This document shows, one piece after another, positions 31,597 to 41,000 of a DNA stretch of 64,000 bases (the stretch's first letter is position 1; every line of letters begins with the position of its first letter). The DNA lies in contig URMK01000002.1 of the NCBI GenBank assembly GCA_900548905.1, positions 186,001-250,000 on the forward strand, given 5' to 3'. The notes beneath the pieces are model-generated. The model saw nothing but the letters and a program-made list of their open reading frames with translations, was not told the DNA's origin and ran no database searches. Source of the stretch: an uncultured Lachnospiraceae bacterium (GTDB taxonomy: Bacteria > Bacillota > Clostridia > Lachnospirales > Lachnospiraceae). A program made the position numbers and the translations under genes.

Positions 31597-34515
31597 TCAA
31601 TACAGGTTTTCCAGTACATCAAACAATTCTTTGTCTTCCTTCAGCCTGGTGTCATTTCCCACTACACACAGACAATCATCCTCCATAAAAGCCCGGATTA
31701 CGGCGGCAAGAGAGCGGATAGTCTCCGCATCCGTTCCAAGAAGCTCATCTCTCTCCCTCTGGTAATCTTCATAGGTCTGGTTGGTCAGATAGGAGCTCAT
31801 GGCACGAAGGCCCCTGGCCGCCGGATTAAGAGGAGTATCCAGTTCACTGATGGCGCCGATAATATACTGGGTCATCGTGCGTTCATCACCGTCAAAGGCT
31901 TCCACAAAACCGGCGGCTTTTTCATAGGCTTCCACCGTACTTTTCAGGTTCGGATCCCGATAGGAAACAAAATAGCTGTCCCCGCTTTTTCCAAAAGCAC
32001 ACATACAGCCGTAGGCGCCTCCCTTTACCCTTATCTCCTGCCACAGATATTCATAACTCATCATGACCTTCAGCACCTTCAGCGCACCTGTATAGGGCAG
32101 TCCTTTGCTGACAAAATTACCGGCCCTGCACACATATTGTACCTGGGATGCGGATAAAAAGCCCTCATTCAGCTTAACCGGCTCTATCGTAAACGCTTTC
32201 TTTTCCACAGGCTCTGTATAAAGCGCATTTTTAACATGTTGAGCCAGTGAAATAAATTCCCCGTAATGATCTTCGGTTCCCACATAATCCAAAAGCAGGT
32301 TTTCCGGTCGGAAAATATAGGCCACCAGAGACTGCAGCTTATGCTGTAAATCCTCTCTGCAGCTTTCAAAATTCTTTTCCAGATGATCGATAAGCCGGTA
32401 AAAAGGCATGCCGTTTATCTGCTCCTGAATAGCCGCCGGCCGTGAAAAATAGGACATGGCGCGGCTTGCCGCCACGGAATGGCCGGAAGAGATCAGATTG
32501 GACTGCAGCCTGGATTTTAATTCCGCCAATATCTCATACAGCCGTTTCCCATCGTCAAACCGGGATTTCAGCATGATTTCCTGCACCAGCTCCACGGCTC
32601 TTGGCAGATTGTCCTCCAGCGTCTTTGCCTTCATCTCAAAGGTAACCAGACATTCGGACAGGTTACGGGCATTGGTAAAGAAATTAGTGACTGCGGTAAT
32701 ACCGCCGGTTTCCATATTCATTTCATGGAACAGTTCCCCATAGGTAAAATTCTCCGTATCCACATAGCCGAGGACCGATTTCAGGATACCGATATACGGG
32801 AATAACTCCTCCGGAACCTGCTTTACATCGAACAGGAAACGGAAATAGCTGATATGGTTCGTAAAAATATCATGATACATCACAGTGGTAGAGCCGGCTG
32901 AGCGTATCTCATTCACCAGAGGTTCCGCGTCTTTGCGGATATCCTCTCTCTTAAGAAGGGGGATGGTCGCCAGCGCCTCCTTGGTGTCCGGCGTCTCCTG
33001 GTATTCCAGCAGTGCATGGGTTTGGGCAACAACAGCCTCTATCTGCTCCTTGCTGAGTTCCTTTTTCAGAGCGGCAAGCCTTTCCTTTAGCAGTCTGTCC
33101 CTTTCTTCCGCAAGCCCTTTTTTCGGGGCTAAGGTGAGGATGCCCTTATGCGTGTTCTCCAGCATACATTCCCGGATGAGTTCTTCAAAATAGGAGGTTT
33201 CCGCTTTTTCCCGCAGGGCCTTATAGGTTTCTCCCGCTTCGATATGGATAAAAGGCTTGCTTTCATCATACAGCCAGCTGTCCATAACCTGGAGTCCATA
33301 CATCAGCCCGGCCGGATAGGATCCGAAATCAGCCTCCCTGTAACGGAATTCATAGAAATTCAAGCCTGCACGAAGTGCCTTTTTATCAATTCCCTGACGG
33401 GAAAGTTCCGTTAACGTCTCTTCGATGCATGTTACAAATTCCGTCTTTTGATCCAGATTGGCATTCTTGGCTACAATGGTAAAATAAGACTGCCGGATGC
33501 CGCTTTCATAATAGCTGTAAATATCCTTGCCGATCCCCTTGTCCAACAGGGCCTGCTTCAGGGGAGCACCGGGCGCGCTGCAGAGAGCATAATCCAGAAT
33601 CTGGAAGGCAATATATCTATCTCTGTCCAGGCTGTCCCCCACCACCATATTATAGGTGAGGTAGGTATTATCCTCCTCCGGCTCACTGTCCGTAATCGGA
33701 TAATATCTGCCGGCTTCCACACACGCTTTAAAAGGAACCTGGACCCCGATTTCCGAATCCACTGTAATTCTGTCAAAATGAGACAGATATGCGCTATCCA
33801 GATATTCCAGCTTTTCCACCATATCCATATTTCCGTACAGGTAAATATAGCTGTTGGACGGATGATAATATTTTCTGTGGAAATCCAGGAACTGTTCATA
33901 GGTCAGATCCGGTATCGCCTCCGGATCCCCGCCGGATTCATTGGAATAGGTGGTATCCGGAAAAAGGGTATTGGTGATTTCCCTTTCCAGTACATCGTCA
34001 GGGGAGGAAAAAGCCCCTTTCATCTCATTATAGACCACGCCGTTGATGTGCAGGTCATCCTCCGGGCTTTCCATTTCATAATGCCAGCCCTCCTGCTCAA
34101 AAATCTTGGGTTCGTTATAAATATTGGGATAAAACACCGCATCCAGATATACGTGCATCAGATTCTGAAAATCCTTATCATTGCAGCTTGCAATGGGGTA
34201 TACTGTTTTGTCCGGATAAGTCATGGCATTGAGGAAGGTATTCAGGCTTCCCTTCGCCAGTTCAATAAAGGGATCCTTTACCGGAAAGTCCCGGCTCCCT
34301 TCCAGTACGGAATGCTCCAGTATATGGGCAACTCCCGTGCTGTCCTCCGGCGGTGTACGGAAACCGATATAAAAAACCTTGTTTTCATCATCATTGGAAA
34401 GCAAAGCAAGCCTGGCCCCGCTTTTCCTGTGCTCCAGAAGATAACTCATGGAGTTCAGATCTTCTATTCTCTTTTTTTCAACGAGTCTGTAGCTTGTCAG
34501 TTCTTCAATTTTCAT
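31597..34515 (-). CDS. M16C insulinase-family zinc peptidase (PreP-like)
   Basis: 972 residues, the full length of the one-chain M16C group. The inverted zinc motif HILEH is seen in STGVAHILEHSVLEGS (about 70), with the third ligand expected in the downstream ENTLFP.../YNEMKGAF region. Two M16 halves joined by a coiled hinge (about 430-500) form a closed chamber that degrades peptides. No signal peptide is present, so it should act in the cytoplasm. It has its own promoter and is followed by the GC-rich stem-loop. Confidence 0.93.
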   Translation of the reverse strand: MKIEELTSYRLVEKKRIEDLNSMSYLLEHRKSGARLALLSNDDENKVFYIGFRTPPEDSTGVAHILEHSVLEGSRDFPVKDPFIELAKGSLNTFLNAMTYPDKTVYPIASCNDKDFQNLMHVYLDAVFYPNIYNEPKIFEQEGWHYEMESPEDDLHINGVVYNEMKGAFSSPDDVLEREITNTLFPDTTYSNESGGDPEAIPDLTYEQFLDFHRKYYHPSNSYIYLYGNMDMVEKLEYLDSAYLSHFDRITVDSEIGVQVPFKACVEAGRYYPITDSEPEEDNTYLTYNMVVGDSLDRDRYIAFQILDYALCSAPGAPLKQALLDKGIGKDIYSYYESGIRQSYFTIVAKNANLDQKTEFVTCIEETLTELSRQGIDKKALRAGLNFYEFRYREADFGSYPAGLMYGLQVMDSWLYDESKPFIHIEAGETYKALREKAETSYFEELIRECMLENTHKGILTLAPKKGLAEERDRLLKERLAALKKELSKEQIEAVVAQTHALLEYQETPDTKEALATIPLLKREDIRKDAEPLVNEIRSAGSTTVMYHDIFTNHISYFRFLFDVKQVPEELFPYIGILKSVLGYVDTENFTYGELFHEMNMETGGITAVTNFFTNARNLSECLVTFEMKAKTLEDNLPRAVELVQEIMLKSRFDDGKRLYEILAELKSRLQSNLISSGHSVAASRAMSYFSRPAAIQEQINGMPFYRLIDHLEKNFESCREDLQHKLQSLVAYIFRPENLLLDYVGTEDHYGEFISLAQHVKNALYTEPVEKKAFTIEPVKLNEGFLSASQVQYVCRAGNFVSKGLPYTGALKVLKVMMSYEYLWQEIRVKGGAYGCMCAFGKSGDSYFVSYRDPNLKSTVEAYEKAAGFVEAFDGDERTMTQYIIGAISELDTPLNPAARGLRAMSSYLTNQTYEDYQRERDELLGTDAETIRSLAAVIRAFMEDDCLCVVGNDTRLKEDKELFDVLENLY

Positions 34516-34598
34516 ACATCCATATCTCCTGTCTCTATTTACCCATTCCGGAACCGCACTGCCGCAGCTTCTCTGGCAGAATCCGGTAATATTTTATA

Positions 34599-34627
34599 AG
34601 TATATCACTTTTCCGGCATTTTATAAA
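34599..34627 (-). promoter_or_regulatory. Candidate promoter of the M16C peptidase gene
   Basis: TTTATA, 17 bases, TATACT on the minus strand, about 84 bases before the ATG. Confidence 0.5.
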
Positions 34628-34768
34628 GATGATTCGGCAAGACGCTTCCTTTCCCGTTTCTGCCTGGAACCAGAACCGGTTTCAGCCGGATATCCCACAA
34701 AAAAAGAAACACAGGTTATTTCCTGCATTTCTTTATGATTGGTTATCATATGCTGCCGGCTGTCATCC

Positions 34769-35344
34769 TCACACCTTCTCAAGCTTACCCTTTTTGGGGA
34801 CCGCCTGGAGAATATCTGCCCGGAGCAGCTGTTTTCTTATCTGAACCCCTAATACAAAGGCCATCGCCACCGATACCACATCTTTGATCAGATAAGGCAC
34901 CGATACCAGTAAAGCGGATTCGCCGAATCCCATATTCATCAGCAGCTGAAACTGAAGAATGCCCAACAGATGACAGGCTGCCAGTCCAATGGCGCCCAGC
35001 CCGCAGCCTGCGGCCTTGTTTTTAACCATGCTGCCGGCCCCGCACAGCAGTGCCAGAAAAAGGAATCCCCAAATGAAGCCGCCCGTCTTACCCACCAGAA
35101 CGGTAAGGCCTCCTGAAAAGCCGGAAAAAACCGGCACCCCGGCCGCGCCCAGCAGAATATATACCCCAGCCGCCGCCGTACCGAGCTTCGCCCCAAGGAC
35201 AGCCCCCGTCAATGCTATTGCAAATGTCTGCAGCGTAACCGGCACCCCGGACGGCATAGGCAGCGCAATCTGTGCAAGAACTGCGATTACAGCGGCTGAC
35301 ATACCCGTGATTACCAATGATTTTGTAGATACTTTCTTTTCCAT
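34769..35344 (-). CDS. bioY: Biotin transporter S component BioY
   Basis: 191 residues with about six membrane segments. Family signatures are AQIALPMPSGVPVTLQTFAIALTGAVLGAKLGTAAAGVYILLGAAGVPVFSGFSGG near the N-terminus and MVKNKAAG later. BioY captures biotin and works with a shared ECF AT-T module encoded elsewhere or alone. A BirA box 187 bases upstream supports biotin as substrate. GGGAG precedes the ATG. Confidence 0.95.
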   Translation of the reverse strand: MEKKVSTKSLVITGMSAAVIAVLAQIALPMPSGVPVTLQTFAIALTGAVLGAKLGTAAAGVYILLGAAGVPVFSGFSGGLTVLVGKTGGFIWGFLFLALLCGAGSMVKNKAAGCGLGAIGLAACHLLGILQFQLLMNMGFGESALLVSVPYLIKDVVSVAMAFVLGVQIRKQLLRADILQAVPKKGKLEKV

Positions 35345-35478
35345 GAATCCAATCTCCCCGGGCGGGGATTTCCTCCCTTATCATCATTTTTGCCAGAGGA
35401 AACCGCGGATACCCGCATCGCTGCCTTCCTTATTTAACCAGCGGATATCACTCTTTGTAAGTCGTCCTTATGTCCAAG

Positions 35479-35512
35479 AAAAAAAAAGACTTCCCTCTGT
35501 ATAAAGGAAGTC
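35479..35512 (-). terminator. Terminator of the rhomboid-like/sigma-like operon, nested in the bioY promoter
   Basis: Minus-strand GACTTCC-N11-GGAAGTC followed by nine T residues, a typical intrinsic terminator. Its left arm overlaps the bioY -10 element, so bioY transcripts would begin in the loop and lack half the stem. Confidence 0.82.
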
Positions 35513-35537
35513 TATCATGCATCTTTTTAATTGTCAA
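35509..35537 (-). promoter_or_regulatory. bioY promoter
   Basis: TTGACA, 17 bases, TAGACT on the minus strand. The -35 lies inside the left half-site of the BirA box. The predicted start is near 35502. Confidence 0.75.
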
Positions 35538-35562
35538 CCAAATATGATATGTTGGTTAACAT
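35531..35562. promoter_or_regulatory. BirA (biotin repressor) operator
   Basis: TTGTCAACC, 14 bases, GGTTAACAT closely matches the bifunctional BirA box TTGTNAACC-N14/15-GGTTNACAA. It overlaps the bioY -35, so biotin-loaded BirA would block transcription. Confidence 0.85.
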
Positions 35563-35603
35563 TCTTTTTTCATATAGATTACCCTTCTTACCAGGGTATG
35601 CGC

Positions 35604-36017
35604 TCACACCACCACAGCGCCCAGTCCCAGCTTACTGATGTGCACCTCTTCCACCACAGTGGTATCCTTCTTTCCATGCAGTTCTTTGCTTCCAACAATT
35701 TCTTCAACAGGATATTCCCGGTTGACATATCCCGCCTTCTTCCGCTTTCTGCCATCCGCCGGTTCCCATACGCTCATTTTGAAACGGGCTTTCATTTTCT
35801 TATATGCCTTAAAAGAGGCACTGTCCGGAGTCATATAAAACACATGGTTTTCCGGGGTGGTATCCGGCGCCACCTCCGTCAGAATAATACGGGCAATCAC
35901 TTCCTTCAGCTTATGGGGGACATTTTCATCCTCCAATATTTCCTCATAGGTCCCTCTTGCCCCTAGATATATATTTGTCAAATCCTGAAATACATATTTA
36001 AAATCCTGATCTGCCAT
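35604..36017 (-). CDS. Unknown 137-residue protein, last gene of the sigma-like operon
   Basis: A soluble, charged protein starting MADQDFKYVFQDLTNIYLGARGTYEEILEDENVPHKLKEVIARI. The N-terminal half looks helical; the C-terminal half (KMKARFKMSVWEPADGRKRKKAGYVNREYPVEEIVG...VEEVHISKLGLG) has a basic patch and beta-strand character. No cysteines or membrane segments. I do not recognise a family. It follows the sigma-like gene by 48 bases and is closed by the terminator at 35479-35512. Confidence 0.75.
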   Translation of the reverse strand: MADQDFKYVFQDLTNIYLGARGTYEEILEDENVPHKLKEVIARIILTEVAPDTTPENHVFYMTPDSASFKAYKKMKARFKMSVWEPADGRKRKKAGYVNREYPVEEIVGSKELHGKKDTTVVEEVHISKLGLGAVVV

Positions 36018-36065
36018 TTTCCCTTGTCCTTTTCTAATGTTAACCCAAAGCTGCCATACCGGCTT

Positions 36066-36809
36066 TCAGGCATCTGCACTGCTGATATCTTCAATCGCAT
36101 CCCCGGAGAACCGGACCGCCTCCAATATCTCCTCCGACGTCATGCCCGTTTCCTCCGCCAGCTCCTGCACGGTAATCTTGCGTCCCAGGCTTTCCGCCAG
36201 CTCCTTCGCCTGATCAGCCACCCGGTTCACCTTTTCCGCCATTTTGCTGCCGGTTTCCTTCTCCTGGACATTCAGGGCTATATAGCTTTCCATAGCCTCC
36301 ATAATCATGCTTCCCAGCATCCCCTGGGCATCTGCGGCATCGTCCGCGGTTTCCAGCATTTCCACCGCCATGGCAAGCGCCACATTCCCTTCTCCGATCA
36401 AGTCCTCCAGCAGGGCGCCCTGGCCTGCGTACAGCTTGGATAAATCCGCCACCTGGGGCAGATAGATCTCAATCAGCTTCTGTTTTGCGTCATAGTCACC
36501 CGACATGGCGGAAAGGGTTATCGCTTCTTTTTCACCCGGTGAAAGCTCTTCCAGCAATTCCAGACTTTCCAGATAGGAATCCAGATAATTGATTTCCTCG
36601 GCGGACAGATAGTCCTCCGGCTGCAGAGGCTCTCCGATGCCTATCTTCTGTCCCTCCAGATATTCAAATACCATTTCCAGCTGCTTTTCATCAAAGCCAA
36701 GAGGGAGAAAGGCTTCCTTCACCTGCTCCCTTCCGATACAGTTGCCCTGGTTTTTCGCCAGACGTCTGACTTCCTCCAGCGTATTTGCAAATTGCTGCTC
36801 CTGATTCAT
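36066..36809 (-). CDS. Truncated sigma-70-like protein lacking region 4
   Basis: 247 residues. The first 60 resemble sigma region 1.1 (NTLEEVRRLAKNQGNCIGREQVKEAFLPLG...LEYLEGQKIGI pattern). Residues about 110-155 match region 2.1-2.2, the core-polymerase-binding helix (LIEIYLPQVADLSKLYAGQGALLEDLIGEGNVALAMAVE). The aromatic promoter-melting residues of region 2.3-2.4 are missing, residues about 190-230 resemble region 3 (AKELAESLGRKITVQELAEETGMTSEEI), and the protein ends there with no region 4. It may bind RNA polymerase without recognising promoters; that is inference. Confidence 0.75.
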   Translation of the reverse strand: MNQEQQFANTLEEVRRLAKNQGNCIGREQVKEAFLPLGFDEKQLEMVFEYLEGQKIGIGEPLQPEDYLSAEEINYLDSYLESLELLEELSPGEKEAITLSAMSGDYDAKQKLIEIYLPQVADLSKLYAGQGALLEDLIGEGNVALAMAVEMLETADDAADAQGMLGSMIMEAMESYIALNVQEKETGSKMAEKVNRVADQAKELAESLGRKITVQELAEETGMTSEEILEAVRFSGDAIEDISSADA

Positions 36810-36865
36810 TCCTTCTTCCTTCCTGTCCTGCCATATCCCACGTTATTTCCGCGCGGACATCCGTT

Positions 36866-37777
36866 TTACATCCTGCCGGCCTCATGGGGCGGCCTTATAT
36901 GCTCATGGGTATACAGGTGATATTGGCAATACTCATAATTTCCATAGCATTTGGAACAGAACCGGAATTCCAGCGTGGGGTCATCCTTTTCCGTTCTTCC
37001 GCAGACCGCACATTTATGTTTGGTAATACCGGGGGCGGAATGGGTCTGCTTTTTGAATTCCTGCCTGCGCTTCATCTGTCTTGGCGACATGTGGATATGA
37101 TTTCTGCTGGTCAGGAAGAAAACAAGGAAATTAAGCAGGGAGGAACCGATGACAAACCAGGTCACAATGCCTCCGGTAAGACATTCGAACACCAGCATTG
37201 CCCCGTATACAATTCCCAGCCATTTAACCTTAATCGGGATAATAAACATAAGCAGGACCTGCATCTCCGGGAAGGTAGCTGCATATGCCAAAAATATAGA
37301 CATATTGATGTAATAGGTGCTGAAGGAACCGAAATACACATGAAGGCCGTTACTTAAGGAATAAAGAGTCTCCGTTCCCAGTGCCAGCGGCTGTGCCCCC
37401 ATCAGCAGGCAGTACAGGAACAGCAAAAGGCTTCCGGCGATTGTAAAAACCATACCTAAAAAGAGGTAAAGGTTATACCGGTAAGTTCCCCAGGTCCTCT
37501 CCAGCTGTGTTCCGATGGAATAATAGAACACCAGCATAATCAGGGTAAAAAACAGGTTTGAGGTACTCGGCGGAATCAGGATCCAGGTTACCAGCCTCCA
37601 TACCTGACCATGCAGGAAAATTTTAAAGGGATCCAAAGTGAGATATCCCAGAAAAGCAGGATAGATCATGGAGATCAAATATCCTACCGCATAGCATATA
37701 ATCAAATACAATGAAATATTCGGTATGGCATATTTACCGAATTTTCTTTCAAATTTCGTGGAAAAACTGCTTCCCAT
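36866..37777 (-). CDS. Rhomboid-like membrane protein with C-terminal zinc-binding motif
   Basis: 303 residues. Six or so membrane segments fill 20-225 and the order resembles rhomboid proteins (HGQVWRLVTWILIPPSTSN, then YYSIGTQLERTWGTYRYNLYLFLG), but the GxSG serine and partner histidine are not seen, so it is probably a pseudoprotease. After a basic stretch (MSPRQMKRRQEFKKQ) come CAVCGRTEKDD, FCSKC and YCQYHLYTHEH (about 255-295), a cysteine/histidine zinc motif on the cytoplasmic side. It heads the operon with the sigma-like gene. Confidence 0.8.
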   Translation of the reverse strand: MGSSFSTKFERKFGKYAIPNISLYLIICYAVGYLISMIYPAFLGYLTLDPFKIFLHGQVWRLVTWILIPPSTSNLFFTLIMLVFYYSIGTQLERTWGTYRYNLYLFLGMVFTIAGSLLLFLYCLLMGAQPLALGTETLYSLSNGLHVYFGSFSTYYINMSIFLAYAATFPEMQVLLMFIIPIKVKWLGIVYGAMLVFECLTGGIVTWFVIGSSLLNFLVFFLTSRNHIHMSPRQMKRRQEFKKQTHSAPGITKHKCAVCGRTEKDDPTLEFRFCSKCYGNYEYCQYHLYTHEHIRPPHEAGRM

Positions 37778-37982
37778 ACTAAAAACTCCTATCTGCGGTT
37801 TACGCGATTCTTATATGAGCCTGTGCTCTTGCTGCTGCGGGTTCCCCGCTTATAAACGGGAAACACCTCAAGCGAATATATTCTATCATTTAGCTGAGAA
37901 AATGTAAACGGAAGTGTGCCGGAATTCATAAATGTTATAAAAACTTTAGAAATTGCCAATATTTTTTTAACTGCTTCTTTGG

Positions 37983-38011
37983 TTGCTTTTACGTGAATGC
38001 TGTCGTATAAT
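37983..38011 (+). promoter_or_regulatory. Promoter of the giant activase gene
   Basis: TTGCTT, 17 bases, TATAAT, about 55 bases upstream of the ATG in the 288-base divergent gap. The rest of this gap holds no gene. Confidence 0.65.
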
Positions 38012-38065
38012 GTAAAAAGTTGTTTGAAGACACATATTAATAAGTAGAAAGGGCATTTTTAACAT

Positions 38066-41000
38066 ATGAGTAATGCAATGAATTACACTCTGGGAATCGA
38101 TATTGGTTCCACCACAGTCAAAATTGCTATCCTGGATGAGGCCCATCATATACTTTTTTCCGATTACAAAAGACATTTTGCCAACATTCAGGAAACCCTG
38201 TCGGATCTGTTGAAAGACAGTCTTTCCCAATTGGGGAATATTACCCTCCATCCCATGATTACCGGTTCCGGAGGACTGACCCTTGCCAACCACCTGGGCG
38301 TGCCTTTTGTCCAGGAAGTTATTTCCGTTTCCACCGCACTTCAGGAACTGGCCCCCCGGACAGATGTGGCTATCGAGCTGGGCGGCGAGGATGCAAAGAT
38401 CATTTATTTTGAAAATGGAAATGTAGAACAGCGGATGAACGGTATCTGCGCAGGCGGTACCGGCTCCTTCATCGATCAGATGGCCTCCCTTCTTCAGACA
38501 GATGCGGCGGGGCTTAATGAATATGCCAAAGGCTATAAATCTTTGTATACGATAGCGGCCAGATGCGGTGTATTCGCAAAATCCGATATCCAGCCCCTGA
38601 TCAACGAAGGGGCTACCAAGGAGGATCTTTCCGCTTCCATCTTCCAGGCGGTTGTGAATCAGACCATAAGCGGCCTTGCCTGCGGCAAGCCCATCCGCGG
38701 GCATGTTGCGTTTCTGGGAGGCCCGCTCCATTTCCTTTCCGAGCTGAAAACCGCCTTTGTACGGACGCTTAAGCTGGATGAGGAGCATACCATTGAGGCG
38801 GACAATTCCCATTTGTTTGCCGCAATCGGTTCCGCACTGAATGCGAAGGAAGAAGTTTATGTTACGCTGGAAGAGATGGTGGCTAAGATGTCTTCCGGTA
38901 TTAAAATGGAATTTGAAGTGGAACGTATGGAGCCTCTTTTTTCCTCCGACGGGGAATACGAAGCGTTTCATGCAAGGCATGACAGCCATTGTGTCAGGAC
39001 GGCATCCCTGGAGGATTACGTGGGCAACTGCTATCTGGGAATTGATGCGGGTAGCACTACCACCAAGGTAGCTCTGGTCGGGGAAGACGGTTCCCTGTTG
39101 TATTCTTTTTACAGCAATAACAACGGCAGTCCTCTGAAAACAGCCATCGGCGCCGTCCAGGATATCTATTCCCAGCTTCCCAGAAGCGCCAAAATCGTCC
39201 GCTCCTGCTCCACCGGTTATGGGGAAGCCCTGATGAAAGCGGCTTTTCTTCTGGACGACGGGGAGGTGGAGACCGTAGCCCATTACCATGCCGCCGCCTT
39301 CTTTGATCCCCAGGTGGACTGTATCCTGGATATCGGCGGGCAGGATATGAAATGCATTAAGATCAAAAACGGCACCGTTGACAGTGTACAGCTGAATGAA
39401 GCCTGCTCCTCCGGCTGCGGTTCTTTTATTGAAACGTTTGCCAAATCCCTGAACTACAGCGTGCAGGATTTTGCCAAAGCGGCGCTTTTCGCAAAACATC
39501 CTATCGATCTGGGAACCCGCTGTACCGTATTCATGAACTCCAAGGTTAAGCAGGCCCAGAAGGAAGGCGCAGAGGTTTCCGATATTTCCGCCGGCCTTGC
39601 TTATTCGGTTATCAAGAACGCGTTGTTTAAGGTTATCAAGGTATCGGATGCATCCGAGCTGGGAAACCGGATCGTGGTACAGGGCGGGACCTTCTATAAC
39701 GATGCCGTTCTGCGCAGCTTTGAAAAAATTGCCGGCTGTGAAGCAGTCCGTCCGGATATCGCAGGAATTATGGGTGCTTTCGGTGCGGCCCTCATTGCCC
39801 GCGACAACTACAGCGCCGGTTATCAGACTACCATGCTGACCATAGAGCAGATCAATTCCCTGGAATTTGAAACGAGTATGGCCAAGTGTAAAGGCTGTAC
39901 CAATCACTGCCGTCTTACCATAAACCGTTTTTCCGGCGGACGCCAGTATATCTCCGGCAACCGCTGCGAAAGAGGACTGGGGAAACCCAAAAATCCCAGC
40001 CAGGTTCCCAATCTGTATGAATATAAGCTGAAGAGGCTTTTTTCCTATGAACCGCTGTCCGCAGACAAAGCGGAACGGGGCCGCGTGGGGATTCCGCGTG
40101 TTTTGAACATGTATGAGAACTATCCCTTCTGGTATACCTTTTTCACGGAGTTGAAATACCAGGTGGTCCTCTCCCCCAACTCCACCCATAATATTTATGA
40201 GCTGGGAATCGAATCCATCCCCAGCGAATCCGAGTGTTATCCGGCAAAGCTGGCCCACGGCCATGTGTCCTGGCTGATTAAGCAGGGGGTGGATTTCATC
40301 TTCTATCCGGCGCTTTTTTATGAAAGGAACGAAACCCCGGATGCCAGCAACCATTATAACTGTCCTATCGTCACCTCTTATTCGGAAAACATCAAGAACA
40401 ATGTGGATGAAATCGGACGGGGGGAAGCGGTTCTGCGCAATCCTTTCATGGCTTTTACCAGCCTTGAGGTGGCTGCCCGGGCATTGGTGAAGGAATTCCC
40501 GGAACTGCCGGAGCAGGAAATACGCAGGGCGGCGGAAAAAGGCTGGGCGGAAATGACCGCTTCCAGGGAAGATATCAAGAAGAAGGGGGAAGAGGTACTT
40601 TTGTTTCTGGAAGAAACCGGAACGCAGGGAATTGTCCTTGCAGGCAGGCCCTACCATCTGGATCCGGAAATCAACCATGGGATACCCGAACTGATTACCT
40701 CCTACGGCCTGGCAGTGCTTACAGAGGATTCCATTTCCCATCTGGGACAGCCGGAGCGGCCTCTGATTGTGTCGGATCAGTGGATGTATCATTCCAGACT
40801 GTATGCTGCCGCCGCGTTTGTCCGCACACGGGATGACCTGAACCTGATCCAGCTGAATTCCTTTGGCTGCGGCCTGGACGCCGTTACCACGGATCAGGTA
40901 AATGATATCCTTTCCGGTTCAGGCAAGATCTATACCTGTCTGAAAATCGATGAGGTAAATAACCTGGGAGCCGCCAGGATACGTATCCGATCCCTGCTTT

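Noticed and set aside
37967..40792. 941-codon minus-strand frame opposite the giant activase
   Set aside because: The plus-strand protein has unmistakable ATPase motifs; the opposite frame lacks any and is a mirror effect of codon bias.
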